DNA of 12,159 nucleotides, from assembly GCA_003164275.1 (NCBI GenBank), contig PLSY01000104.1, forward strand, positions 1 to 12,159, in the 5' to 3' direction. This document shows positions 1 through 7,559 of the stretch, piece by piece (the first letter of the stretch is position 1; each line of letters begins with the position of its first letter). The notes beneath the pieces are model-generated. The model had not been told where the DNA came from and made no database searches. It saw nothing but the letters and a program-made list of their open reading frames with translations. Position numbers and translations under genes: made by a program. Source of the DNA: Acidimicrobiaceae bacterium. GTDB taxonomy: Bacteria; Actinomycetota; Acidimicrobiia; Acidimicrobiales; RAAP-2.

Positions 1-532
<532 letters not shown>

Positions 533-943
533 TCAGCTGAAGCCAGGGAAGAAGATCTCGATCTCCCGCTTTGCCGATTCGGGCGAATCGGAACCGTGGA
601 TCAGGTTCTCACTCATCTCGGTGGCCAGATCACCTCGGACCGTTCCCGGGGCCGCCTCCACCGGATTCGTGGCTCCCATCAGGGTGCGCACCATCTTGTA
701 GGTGTCCTCGGGGCCCTCTACGACCATGGCCACGACCGGTGAGCGGGTGATGAACGACACCAAGTCGTCGAAGAAGGGCTTGCCCTGGTGCTCCGCGTAG
801 TGAACGCCTGCCACCTCGGCAGTGATCGTCCGTAGCTCGAGGGCCACGAGAACCAGGCCCTTGGCTTCGAGCCGTCCGATGATTTCGCCCACGAGGCCAC
901 GTTCGACGGCGTCAGGCTTACAGATTACGAGAGTGCGTCCCAC
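533..943 (-). CDS. ndk: Nucleoside diphosphate kinase
   Basis: Ndk transfers the gamma-phosphate of ATP to nucleoside diphosphates through a phospho-histidine, balancing NTP and dNTP pools in the cytoplasm. The 136-residue product has the usual length. It begins [11 protein letters not shown] with the nucleotide-binding Lys9, and carries the catalytic signature NLIHGSDS with His116 near the C-terminus. The RGD of TVRGDLA and the GATNP segment are also family-typical. Translation starts at a GTG (943), and the first residues match family N-termini, so the start is well placed although no Shine-Dalgarno sequence is visible upstream. It sits 34 nt after folC and is probably co-transcribed with it. 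The stop is followed by weak palindromes that may end the transcript before mreB. Confidence 0.97.
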   Translation of the reverse strand: MGRTLVICKPDAVERGLVGEIIGRLEAKGLVLVALELRTITAEVAGVHYAEHQGKPFFDDLVSFITRSPVVAMVVEGPEDTYKMVRTLMGATNPVEAAPGTVRGDLATEMSENLIHGSDSPESAKREIEIFFPGFS

Positions 944-977
944 GAGCGAGTGAGGCTAGCCGACGGTTGGGACCCAG

Positions 978-2327
978 TCAGACCACGTCGTGGACCAACA
1001 GTCGGCGGGCGTCGGCGACGATGTACAGGGATCCGCATACGATCACGCTGTCATCGGGACCGGCACGTCCCACAGCCATGGCCACGGCCTCGTCTGGCGA
1101 CGGCACCACATCCACCTCCATCCCCAGGTGTGAGGCGGCCTGGGCGACGACGTCGACCCCGAGGGCCCTTGGAGAGTCCGGGGCACAGACGACGACGGAA
1201 CGGATCCCGGCGCTCAGCAATGCTTCGAGCATGGCCGTCGGATCGCGGCCCGTCAACATCCCGACTACGGCCTGGGATTCGCCCTCGACGGCGAACTCCT
1301 CGATCAACGAGCGAGCAAGGACGATCATGCCTGCAACGTTGTGGGCACCGTCCAGCACAACGAGCGGGTGCCGTCCGATGACCTCGAGACGTCCGGGGAC
1401 CCGCACGGACGAGAGTGCCTCTTCGATCACGTTCTCTGCCGTCGGGGCCCCGAAGAACGCCTCCACCGCGGCGATGGCGCACGAAGCGTTGTCGCCCTGG
1501 TGGGATCCGTGGAGCGGCACGAGGAGCTCGCCATAGGCCCCTTCGGGCGTCCGGACGTCGATCAGGCGGCCACCGACGGCCACGCGGTTGGCCGTGCAGG
1601 CGAAGTCCCGGTCACGTAGCCATATCGATGCAGCGCCGACGTCCTGCGCTGCATGTCGCAACAGGTTCACCAAACTCGGGTCGGACTCGCCGATGACCAC
1701 CCGGCTCCCGGCCTTGAAGATCCCTGACTTGTCGCGGGCGATGTCCTCAAGGGTCGGGCCGAGCACCTCGGTATGGTCGAAGCTGATATTGGTGAGGACG
1801 GCCACGTCGGCTGTGACCACATTGGTGCAGTCCCACCTGCCTCCAAGGCCCACCTCGATCACGGCGACGTCCACGGCCTCGTCGGCGAACCAGGCCAAGG
1901 CAGCGGCCGTCAGCAGCTCGAATCTGGTTGGCGGGTCCTCCATGAGCTGTTCGATGCGGGCCAGCGACTCGAGCACCTCGACGAACATGCCGTCCTCGAT
2001 CGGCTCGCCGTTTCGCGAGATCCGTTCGTTGACGCGAATGAGGTTCGGGCTCGTGTAGGTCCCCACAGTGAGACCCTGGACACCGAGAAGGGCCGTGGCC
2101 ATGGCCGCAGTCGAGCCCTTCCCGTTTGTGCCGGTGATGTGGACGGCCGGGTAGGCGTCTTGGGGATCGCCCAGCAGCCTCATCAGCTCTTGCATGCGCT
2201 CGAGTGTTGGGAATTCCCGCCTGGCCGGCATGTTCGACTCGAAATCTATGTGCGAGTCGAGCCAAGAGATGGCTTCGGGAAGGTCGTTGAAGTTCACAGC
2301 TAGAGGGTCCGGGCACCCGGACGGCAC
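978..2327 (-). CDS. folC: Folylpolyglutamate synthase / dihydrofolate synthase
   Basis: FolC is an ATP-dependent Mur-ligase-fold enzyme that adds glutamate to folates and, in bifunctional forms, makes dihydrofolate from dihydropteroate. From the GTG start at 2327 the product has 449 residues, close to the family size. Visible motifs are the P-loop HITGTNGKGS (63-72), TSPNL (92-96), the RFELLTAAA helix (135-143), DKSGIFK (199-205) whose Lys200 matches the Mur-ligase carbamylated lysine position, the HGSHQGDNAS hinge (273-282), VPGRLE (310-315) and DGAHN (326-330). The start is uncertain: an in-frame GTG ten codons downstream (2297) is also possible and neither has a clean Shine-Dalgarno site. 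It lies 27 nt after clpX and 34 nt before ndk, consistent with an operon. Whether it has both activities cannot be read from sequence. Confidence 0.95.
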   Translation of the reverse strand: MPSGCPDPLAVNFNDLPEAISWLDSHIDFESNMPARREFPTLERMQELMRLLGDPQDAYPAVHITGTNGKGSTAAMATALLGVQGLTVGTYTSPNLIRVNERISRNGEPIEDGMFVEVLESLARIEQLMEDPPTRFELLTAAALAWFADEAVDVAVIEVGLGGRWDCTNVVTADVAVLTNISFDHTEVLGPTLEDIARDKSGIFKAGSRVVIGESDPSLVNLLRHAAQDVGAASIWLRDRDFACTANRVAVGGRLIDVRTPEGAYGELLVPLHGSHQGDNASCAIAAVEAFFGAPTAENVIEEALSSVRVPGRLEVIGRHPLVVLDGAHNVAGMIVLARSLIEEFAVEGESQAVVGMLTGRDPTAMLEALLSAGIRSVVVCAPDSPRALGVDVVAQAASHLGMEVDVVPSPDEAVAMAVGRAGPDDSVIVCGSLYIVADARRLLVHDVV

Positions 2328-2354
2328 ATCGAAAGCGCCGGCCTCACCCGATCA

Positions 2355-3638
2355 TCAGGAAGCAGCCCTGCGACTTCGGGTCGACTTGGCCGGCGGACTG
2401 TTGAGTGGCACGAGCGTCGGGTGCACTTTGTCGAGCACCACGGCCCGGTCGACCACGCACTTTGAGATATCGGTCCGGCTGGGAAGGTCGTACATCACCT
2501 CGAGCAGCACCTCTTCGAGAATGGCCCGCAGGCCGCGGGCCCCTGTGCCCCGGAGCAAGGCCTGCTCAGCCACCGCCTCGAGTGCGTCGTCTGTGAGCTC
2601 GAGCTCGATGTGGTCGAGCTCGAACGTCCGCTTGTACTGCCGTGTCAGCGCGTTCTTGGGCTCGACGAGGATCTGGATCAGCGCGTCCTTGTAGAGATGG
2701 GACACCGCGCTCACGACGGGCAGACGCCCGATGAACTCAGGGATGAGCCCGAATTTCATGAGGTCCTCGGGCAGGACGTGGCGGAGGAGCTCCGAGTCGT
2801 CTCGCTCGGCCGCCTTCCTCACCTCGGCCCGGAATCCCATTCCCTTGCGACCGATGCGGTTCTCGATGATCGTGTCGATCCCGGCGAATGCACCGCCGCA
2901 GATGAACAAGATATTCGTAGTGTCGATCTGGATGAACTCTTGATGGGGATGCTTGCGGCCTCCTTGAGGAGGCACCGAGGCCGTGGTTCCTTCCAGGATC
3001 TTGAGCAGCGCTTGTTGGACGCCTTCACCTGATACGTCACGGGTGATGGAAGGGTTCTCGGATTTGCGAGCGATCTTGTCGATCTCATCGATGTAGATGA
3101 TGCCGGTCTCGGCCCGCTTTACGTCGTAGTCGGCGGCCTGGATGAGCTTCAACAGAATGTTCTCGACATCCTCGCCCACATAGCCAGCCTCGGTCAGGGC
3201 GGTGGCGTCGGCGATGGCAAAGGGCACGTTGAGCATGCGGGCCAGCGTCTGGGCGAGCAGGGTCTTACCGCAACCCGTGGGCCCCAACAGCAAGATATTC
3301 GACTTGGACAGCTCGACCTCATTGTCGTGGCTTCCGTTGCTCCCCGCCTGGACTCGCTTGTAGTGGTTGTAGACGGCGACCGAGAGGATCTTCTTGGCAT
3401 ACTCCTGACCGATCACGTAGTCGTTCAGGAACTCGAAGATCTCTTTGGGCTTCGGCAGCTCTTCGAACGAGAGCTCGGTGGTGTCGGCGAGCTCTTCGGC
3501 GATGATGTCGTTGCACAGCTCAATGCACTCATCGCAGATGTACACGCCCGGCCCGGCGATCAATTTCTTGACCTGCTTCTGCGACTTACCGCAGAAGCTG
3601 CACTTGACCAGATCCCCACCGTCTCCGAACTTCGCCAC
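2355..3638 (-). CDS. clpX: ATP-dependent Clp protease ATP-binding subunit ClpX
   Basis: ClpX is the AAA+ hexameric unfoldase that recognises tagged substrates and feeds them into ClpP. The 427-residue product has the full family layout. An N-terminal zinc-binding domain has Cys13, Cys16, Cys35 and Cys38. Walker A is GPTGCGKT (119-126), the pore loop GYVGEDVEN (151-159) and Walker B IIYIDEID (179-186). The ClpP-docking loop is read as MGF (266-268) where Escherichia coli has IGF. The arginine-finger segment [10 protein letters not shown] and the sensor-2 segment GARGLRAI are also present. The start is a GTG (3638) with AGAGGA six bases upstream. It lies 167 nt after clpP, an unusually wide gap for the pair, so it may also have its own promoter. 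Identity is certain. Confidence 0.98.
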   Translation of the reverse strand: MAKFGDGGDLVKCSFCGKSQKQVKKLIAGPGVYICDECIELCNDIIAEELADTTELSFEELPKPKEIFEFLNDYVIGQEYAKKILSVAVYNHYKRVQAGSNGSHDNEVELSKSNILLLGPTGCGKTLLAQTLARMLNVPFAIADATALTEAGYVGEDVENILLKLIQAADYDVKRAETGIIYIDEIDKIARKSENPSITRDVSGEGVQQALLKILEGTTASVPPQGGRKHPHQEFIQIDTTNILFICGGAFAGIDTIIENRIGRKGMGFRAEVRKAAERDDSELLRHVLPEDLMKFGLIPEFIGRLPVVSAVSHLYKDALIQILVEPKNALTRQYKRTFELDHIELELTDDALEAVAEQALLRGTGARGLRAILEEVLLEVMYDLPSRTDISKCVVDRAVVLDKVHPTLVPLNSPPAKSTRSRRAAS

Positions 3639-3736
3639 GTCGAGTCCTCTTGTCCTTAGTCAGCGGTCCGTGATGATTAATCGTGCAAGCAGTCCAGCCG
3701 GTGGGGCGTCATGCCCAGCGGCCCTTAGGTCGCTCT

Positions 3737-3798
3737 CCGAGAACTTCCGATACCGAGACCCAACCCTAGCGGCTGGCTCGGTCGGAGCCGGTTCTCGG
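3737..3798 (-). repeat. Inverted repeat in the clpP-clpX intergenic region
   Basis: The plus strand has CCGAGAAC at 3737-3744 and its exact reverse complement GTTCTCGG at 3791-3798. Nested inside, near the clpP side, is a GGCTC/GAGCC stem (3775-3779 with 3785-3789). The minus-strand RNA could fold into a closed stem with an inner hairpin shortly after the clpP stop. No T-run follows, so a simple intrinsic terminator is not evident. It could be an mRNA processing or stability element, or a paired operator. Confidence 0.45.
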
Positions 3799-3805
3799 CG
3801 ATTCA

Positions 3806-4459
3806 TCAGGCCGCCCCGACCGCCTCGATGGCCAGAGAGTCCCTGGCCGTGATGACCTCATCGATCAAGCCGTACTTGACGGCCTCATCGGCCGTCATGA
3901 TGAAGTCGCGATCGGTGTCCTTTGAGACTCGCTCCGTCGTCTGCCCGGTGTCCTCGGCAAGCATTCCGTTGAGCAGGTCCCGCATACGCAGGATCTCCCT
4001 GGCCTGGAGTTCGATATCGCTGGCCTGTCCCTCGACGCCGCCGAAGGGCTGATGGAGGAGGATTCGTGCGTGAGGCAGTGCGAAGCGCTTCCCGTGGGTG
4101 CCGGCGCCAAGCAGCACGGCTGCAGCTGACGCCGCTTGGCCGAAACAGAAGGTCGAGAGGTCCGGCTTGATGTACTTCATCGTGTCGTAGATGGCGAACA
4201 GTGCGGTGATGTCGCCGCCCGGCGAGTTGATGTAGAGGTGGATGTCTTTGTCCGCCTCCTCCGACTCGAGAAACAGCAGCTGGGCACAGACCAGGTTGGC
4301 GACTGTGTCGTTGATCGGTGTCCCGAGAAAGATGATGCGCTCTCGCAGCAGTCGGGAGAATAGGTCGTAGTTGCGTTCCCCCCGACTGGTGGACTCCACC
4401 ACCCACGGCACGCTGTACGCCTGTGCATCCATGTCCCTTGTTCCCTCTATGAAACTCAC
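3806..4459 (-). CDS. clpP: ATP-dependent Clp protease proteolytic subunit (ClpP2-like)
   Basis: ClpP is the tetradecameric serine peptidase chamber that degrades proteins unfolded by ClpX or ClpC. The triad is intact: Ser111 in [11 protein letters not shown], His136 in LLHQP and Asp185 in DTDRDF, in a 217-residue product of normal length. The AASAAAVLL and DTDRD wording resembles actinobacterial ClpP2 more than ClpP1. The reading frame starts at a GTG (4459) overlapping the tig stop by 4 nt, with GGAGG seven bases upstream inside tig, which favours coupled translation. An in-frame ATG at 4432 with purine-rich GAGGGAACAAGGGA upstream is an alternative; it would remove nine residues. The N-terminus is probably processed as in other ClpPs. 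No second clpP is adjacent, unlike many actinobacteria that carry a clpP1-clpP2 pair. Confidence 0.97.
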   Translation of the reverse strand: MSFIEGTRDMDAQAYSVPWVVESTSRGERNYDLFSRLLRERIIFLGTPINDTVANLVCAQLLFLESEEADKDIHLYINSPGGDITALFAIYDTMKYIKPDLSTFCFGQAASAAAVLLGAGTHGKRFALPHARILLHQPFGGVEGQASDIELQAREILRMRDLLNGMLAEDTGQTTERVSKDTDRDFIMTADEAVKYGLIDEVITARDSLAIEAVGAA

Positions 4460-5802
4460 TCCGAGTCCTCCTCGCCCTGGTTGACCTGCAGGTCGTCCCG
4501 TGACACGGGCTTCCCGTCCTCATCGACTAGCTCGACATTGTCGATGAGCCAACGCATGGCCTTCGCTTTGCGTCGGTCTGAGCGTACCGCCGGAAGTCGC
4601 CCAGCCAGTTCCAACTGCTGGCGGACCTGGTCGACATCCATCTCCAGGCGCTCACCCATGGCCGACAACTCCTCGTCGAGTTCCTCGTCGGAGATCTCGA
4701 TCGACTCCTCTTCGACGAGGGAACGCAGCGCCAGGTCCACTTTGACGCTTTGGAGCGCACCAGCCCTCAGCTCGTCGAGGAACTCCTGCTCGTCGCGTCC
4801 GGTGGCGCCAAGAAACTGGCCGAGGCCCATGCCTTGGCTTTCCAGTCGATGGTTGAGATCGTGAATCCGCTCACGAAGCTCTTCGAGGACGAGTTGTTCG
4901 GGGATGGCCTCTGTCACAAGCTCGACCAGCGCTTCAGCCGTCTTTTGCTGCAGAGCCATCTGGGCCTGGGCGACGTGCCGTTGCCGCAGTCGCTCGGTGA
5001 CGTCGGCCCTCAACTCCTCCGCCGTCTCGAACTCGGACGCCTCGGATGCCCACTCGTCACTGACCTCGGGCAGGATGAGCTCTTTCACGTCCTTGACCAG
5101 AACATGAAAAGAGACCGTCTGGCCGAGCGCCTCCACCGTCGAGTCGAAGTCGAAGCTATCGCCGGCCTTCTTCCCTCGTAGGTGTTCGTCGAGTTCAGGA
5201 ACGACCGTCCCGCTACCGACTTCATAGAGAAAGTCCTCAGCGCTCAGATCATCGTCATCGCTGTCGTCGTTCGATTCAGCCCTGGTGCCGTGGATGTCGA
5301 TGGTGGCCTGATCACCATCTTCAGCCGGACGCTCGACCTCGACCAGCTCGCCCGATGTGGCACGCATACGATCGATCTGCGCGTCGACCTCCTCGTCATT
5401 CACTTCCAGGCTCGGCAGAGTCACCGACAGTCCCTGATAGCCGGGGATGGCGACGACCGGACGAACCTCGACCACGGCGTCGAAGGTGACCGCCCCCTCA
5501 TCGTCACCAGAGGTGATGTCGATCTCAGGTGAGTCGATCGGGTCCACCTCGGTGTCGGTCACTGCCCGCGAGTAGAACTCTGGAAGAGCTTCCCGCAGTG
5601 CCTCTCCCCGAAGGGCGGCGGCACCACCCATCCGCGCCTCGATCACTCGGCGTGGGACCTTGCCCGGGCGGAACCCAGGCACGCGGACCTCCCTGGAGAG
5701 TCGCTTCATCACCTCATCGAGGGCCTCGTCGATTTCCGCTTCGTCGATCTCAACGGAGAGACGGACCTTGTTGCCCTCTTCGGGCGCAGCTGTGGCTCGC
5801 AT
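4456..5802 (-). CDS. tig: Trigger factor, ribosome-associated chaperone
   Basis: Trigger factor binds the ribosome exit tunnel, shields nascent chains and has a peptidyl-prolyl isomerase domain. Starting at the ATG at 5802 the product has 448 residues, slightly longer than the 432 of Escherichia coli. The N-terminal ribosome-binding domain has the signature GFRPGKVP (43-50) after [12 protein letters not shown]. An FKBP-like domain follows at about 161-243, then a helical C-terminal domain. The FKBP domain carries an acidic insert at about 176-190 (NDDSDDDD core), which is unusual. The frame could open nine codons earlier at a GTG (5829). I prefer the ATG because family members begin MRAT or MKAT, and a TACACT box lies just upstream. 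It heads tig-clpP-clpX and overlaps clpP by 4 nt. Confidence 0.96.
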   Translation of the reverse strand: MRATAAPEEGNKVRLSVEIDEAEIDEALDEVMKRLSREVRVPGFRPGKVPRRVIEARMGGAAALRGEALREALPEFYSRAVTDTEVDPIDSPEIDITSGDDEGAVTFDAVVEVRPVVAIPGYQGLSVTLPSLEVNDEEVDAQIDRMRATSGELVEVERPAEDGDQATIDIHGTRAESNDDSDDDDLSAEDFLYEVGSGTVVPELDEHLRGKKAGDSFDFDSTVEALGQTVSFHVLVKDVKELILPEVSDEWASEASEFETAEELRADVTERLRQRHVAQAQMALQQKTAEALVELVTEAIPEQLVLEELRERIHDLNHRLESQGMGLGQFLGATGRDEQEFLDELRAGALQSVKVDLALRSLVEEESIEISDEELDEELSAMGERLEMDVDQVRQQLELAGRLPAVRSDRRKAKAMRWLIDNVELVDEDGKPVSRDDLQVNQGEEDSE

Positions 5803-5813
5803 ACGAATAGGTG

Positions 5814-5819
5814 AGTGTA
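5814..5819 (-). promoter_or_regulatory. Candidate -10 box for tig
   Basis: The minus strand reads TACACT ending 11 nt before the tig ATG (5802). If it is a TANNNT -10 box, transcription would start only about 4-5 nt before the start codon, giving an almost leaderless mRNA. That fits the lack of a Shine-Dalgarno sequence. No good -35 element is seen at 16-18 nt. Confidence 0.4.
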
Positions 5820-5891
5820 CTGGGCGCACGGGCCCGAACTTTCCGCACTCACAGGGATGGTCGAAAAGCCCAGCTTCCGGCGCTCACAACG

Positions 5892-5921
5892 TTCGGACCG
5901 GGGTGGGCGCCCCGGTTCGAA
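5892..5921 (-). terminator. Strong hairpin between the DinB-like gene and tig
   Basis: Arms 5892-5903 and 5910-5921 are inverted repeats of 12 nt with one mismatch (TTCGGACCGGGG against CCCCGGTTCGAA) around a 6-nt loop. The hairpin follows the stop of the 5955-6770 gene and precedes the tig promoter. No U-run follows in the minus-strand RNA, so it would be a GC-rich, non-canonical terminator. Confidence 0.55.
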
Positions 5922-5923
5922 AT

Positions 5924-5952
5924 GCCCGGGCGCAGCGCCCTTGCCACCGGGC
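5924..5952 (-). terminator. Second hairpin adjoining the DinB-like gene stop
   Basis: An inner stem GGGCG/CGCCC (5928-5932 with 5936-5940, 3-nt loop) is enclosed by GCCC (5924-5927) pairing with GGGC (5949-5952). It lies within 3 nt of the upstream gene's stop codon and directly before the 5892-5921 hairpin. The two look like tandem GC-rich terminators. Confidence 0.45.
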
Positions 5953-5954
5953 GG

Positions 5955-6770
5955 TCAGGGGATGAAGGCCATGGCGACGATCACGTCCTGGCCAATCTTC
6001 TCGTCGCCCTCGATGCCAATCCGTCCGGCAATCTGAAGATCCGAAGCGGAGGCCCTTCCGAGCCCGAGAAGCCAAAATGCCTCTTGGTCGAAGGTCAGCG
6101 CCGTCGTCGGGATGGAATCGACGGCGGAATCGAGTCGGGCCCGACCTTCCCGTACGACGACGGAGAAGCGACGACCGAGCGGGCCGGCAATGGTGAAGAG
6201 CACCGACGTTCCCTCGGGAGGGGCGACGCGCTTGCCGACGATATAAGGCATGGTCGTCTCGCATCGATCGATGGTCGTTTTCTCGCCGATCCCGTTGCGC
6301 CCACCGGGCCCACCAACGGCCCGCCGGATGTCCTGCTCGTGGGCCCACGAATCGAGTATTCGCGTTCTCATGAAGTCCCTGAAAGGAATTTGACCGAGGG
6401 CACTCCACCCCACCTGGTCGAACTCGGAAACCGACATGGCCGTGAACGCATCGATTCGCCGATTGGTCACCTCGACGAACTCGGCCAACACCTCGGGTCC
6501 CGACGCCGGGCGCCGTGAGTCGACCCACGCCTCATTGAGCCGCCCGATGTCGTTGCCGACATACCCCGGAAATGCTCCGGGAGCTGGCGGGGCCGGATCT
6601 CCCATGATCATCCGCTCGATACCGATGAGGTGGGACAGTTGGTCCTTCACCGACCAACCGGGGCAGTCGGTGAGCAGGTCCCAAGATCGCGCCGGAAGGT
6701 GCTCGCAGGCATCGATGATCGAAGCCCAGACCTCCCCAAGTTGGCCGACAACCGGTTCTGCATCGGTCAT
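5955..6770 (-). CDS. DinB-fold maleylpyruvate isomerase-family (mycothiol-type) protein
   Basis: The 271-residue product resembles actinobacterial proteins with an MDMPI N-terminal domain. These are four-helix DinB-fold proteins that bind a metal, and some act as mycothiol-dependent isomerases or transferases. Visible signs are CPGWSVKDQLSHLIGIER with His47, and ILDSWAHEQDIRR with Asp140 and His144, placed like the Glu/His metal ligands of characterised MDMPI. Residues about 185-270 form a C-terminal domain that may correspond to the SCP2-like part of this family (FTIAGPLGRRFSVVVREG onward). The start ATG is at 6770, with only a weak GGGG element upstream. It lies 65 nt after the peroxidase gene on the same strand and is followed by tandem hairpins. 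The actual substrate is unknown, and many family members are not maleylpyruvate isomerases. Confidence 0.8.
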   Translation of the reverse strand: MTDAEPVVGQLGEVWASIIDACEHLPARSWDLLTDCPGWSVKDQLSHLIGIERMIMGDPAPPAPGAFPGYVGNDIGRLNEAWVDSRRPASGPEVLAEFVEVTNRRIDAFTAMSVSEFDQVGWSALGQIPFRDFMRTRILDSWAHEQDIRRAVGGPGGRNGIGEKTTIDRCETTMPYIVGKRVAPPEGTSVLFTIAGPLGRRFSVVVREGRARLDSAVDSIPTTALTFDQEAFWLLGLGRASASDLQIAGRIGIEGDEKIGQDVIVAMAFIP

Positions 6771-6808
6771 GGAAGCGGACCCCGTCTTTTCAGTACGGAC
6801 CCGCTGAC

Positions 6809-6836
6809 AGGCAGGCCGCTGCCGTTGCCCCTGCCT
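6809..6836 (-). terminator. Hairpin immediately after the peroxidase gene
   Basis: AGGCAGG (6809-6815) and CCTGCCT (6830-6836) are exact inverted repeats of 7 bp around a 14-nt loop, beginning at the last base of the peroxidase stop codon. No U-run follows. It could attenuate transcription before the downstream DinB-like gene or protect the mRNA end. Confidence 0.35.
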
Positions 6837-7324
6837 CAGGCTGGGAGATTGGCCTCGATGGCATCGATTACCTCAGGAGCCTCGGGATCGACCGTGGGCC
6901 GGAATCGTTGCACGATCTCACCGGTTGGGGACACGAGGAACTTCTCGAAGTTCCACTGGATGTCCCCCGCTTCGCCTTCAGCGTCGGGAAATGCTGTCAG
7001 CTCTTCGTACACCGGGTGGCGACCAGCGCCGTTCACATCTACCTTCTCGAACATCGGGAACGTGACTCCATAGGTGGCTGAACAGAACTCGGCGATGTCC
7101 TCTGACGAACCGGGCTCTTGGCCACCGAACTGGTTGCAGGGGAACCCTAGGACCGTGAAGCCCTTGTCGGCGTAGGTCTTCTGTAGGCGCTCGAGGCCCT
7201 CGTACTGTGGGGTGAGCCCACACTTCGAAGCCACGTTGACCACCAACAGGGCCTTTCCTCGGTAGTCGCCGACAGAGGCGGGATCTCCGGTCAGAGAGTG
7301 AAGGCTTGGGTCGTAGATGCTCAT
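6836..7324 (-). CDS. Glutathione peroxidase-family thiol peroxidase
   Basis: Members reduce hydrogen peroxide and organic hydroperoxides through a peroxidatic cysteine; bacterial Cys forms often use thioredoxin rather than glutathione. The 162-residue product has the whole catalytic tetrad: Cys35 in VASKCGLTPQY, Gln69 in FGGQEPG, and Trp124-Asn125 in WNFEKFLV. The peroxidatic residue is a Cys codon (TGT), not selenocysteine. Cys81 in FCSATYGVTFP is a possible resolving cysteine. No signal peptide is visible, so it is cytoplasmic. I choose the ATG at 7324, although the frame opens at a TTG 15 codons upstream. Family proteins begin close to this ATG and a TACACT box sits immediately before it. 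The next gene on the strand is the DinB/MDMPI-like one, suggesting a shared oxidative or thiol stress role. Confidence 0.93.
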   Translation of the reverse strand: MSIYDPSLHSLTGDPASVGDYRGKALLVVNVASKCGLTPQYEGLERLQKTYADKGFTVLGFPCNQFGGQEPGSSEDIAEFCSATYGVTFPMFEKVDVNGAGRHPVYEELTAFPDAEGEAGDIQWNFEKFLVSPTGEIVQRFRPTVDPEAPEVIDAIEANLPA

Positions 7325-7330
7325 GCGGCC

Positions 7331-7336
7331 AGTGTA
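7331..7336 (-). promoter_or_regulatory. Candidate leaderless -10 box for the peroxidase gene
   Basis: The minus strand reads TACACT, then six bases, then the ATG at 7324. A TANNNT box at this distance would start transcription at or next to the start codon, so the mRNA would be leaderless. No Shine-Dalgarno sequence competes with this reading, and no clear -35 is seen. Confidence 0.45.
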
Positions 7337-7478
7337 GGGGGGCACCGCACCCGCCCTGCTCAGCCTCAAGCTCGGTTCTGAACACGGAAACCCAGGTCGT
7401 CCACTTGGCCGTCAGACAGCTCACGGGCGCTGGGTGGCTCCAGTGGGAGTCCTGCAGCGGCCACCAAGGTAAAGAAAG

Positions 7479-7518
7479 GTCGCCGATCGGTCGACAGAGA
7501 GAGGACACGGAGTACAGG
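7479..7518 (+). promoter_or_regulatory. Candidate promoter and operator of the GGDEF-EAL gene
   Basis: TCGACA (7491-7496, five of six matches to TTGACA) and TACAGG (7513-7518, weak) are 16 nt apart upstream of the ATG at 7560. The segment 7479-7495 is an imperfect palindrome, GTCG-CCGATCGG-T-CGAC, with the perfect 8-bp core CCGATCGG at 7483-7490. It overlaps the proposed -35, where a repressor could act. A further GGTGGC/GCCACC pair lies upstream (7433-7438 with 7460-7465). All of this is suggestive only. Confidence 0.25.
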
Positions 7519-7559
7519 GCTGAGGCGCGGCTGGGTGCCGAGGGATTGAATGACGAGCG

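Noticed and set aside
1588..2303. Long open frames opposite folC (156 and 176 codons)
   Set aside because: They lie antisense to a gene with full family motifs and are the expected by-product of GC-rich codon usage. They resemble no protein family and lack ribosome-binding sites.
4750..5532. Open plus-strand frames opposite tig (143 and 116 codons)
   Set aside because: They are antisense shadows of a secure gene, with no start signals and no recognisable motif.
7219..7224. Selenocysteine at the peroxidatic position of the GPx-family protein
   Set aside because: The codon is TGT, an ordinary cysteine, not TGA.
7325..7369. N-terminal extension of the peroxidase from an upstream TTG
   Set aside because: The extra 15 residues are not family-like, no ribosome-binding site precedes the TTG, and the extension would span the TACACT box.
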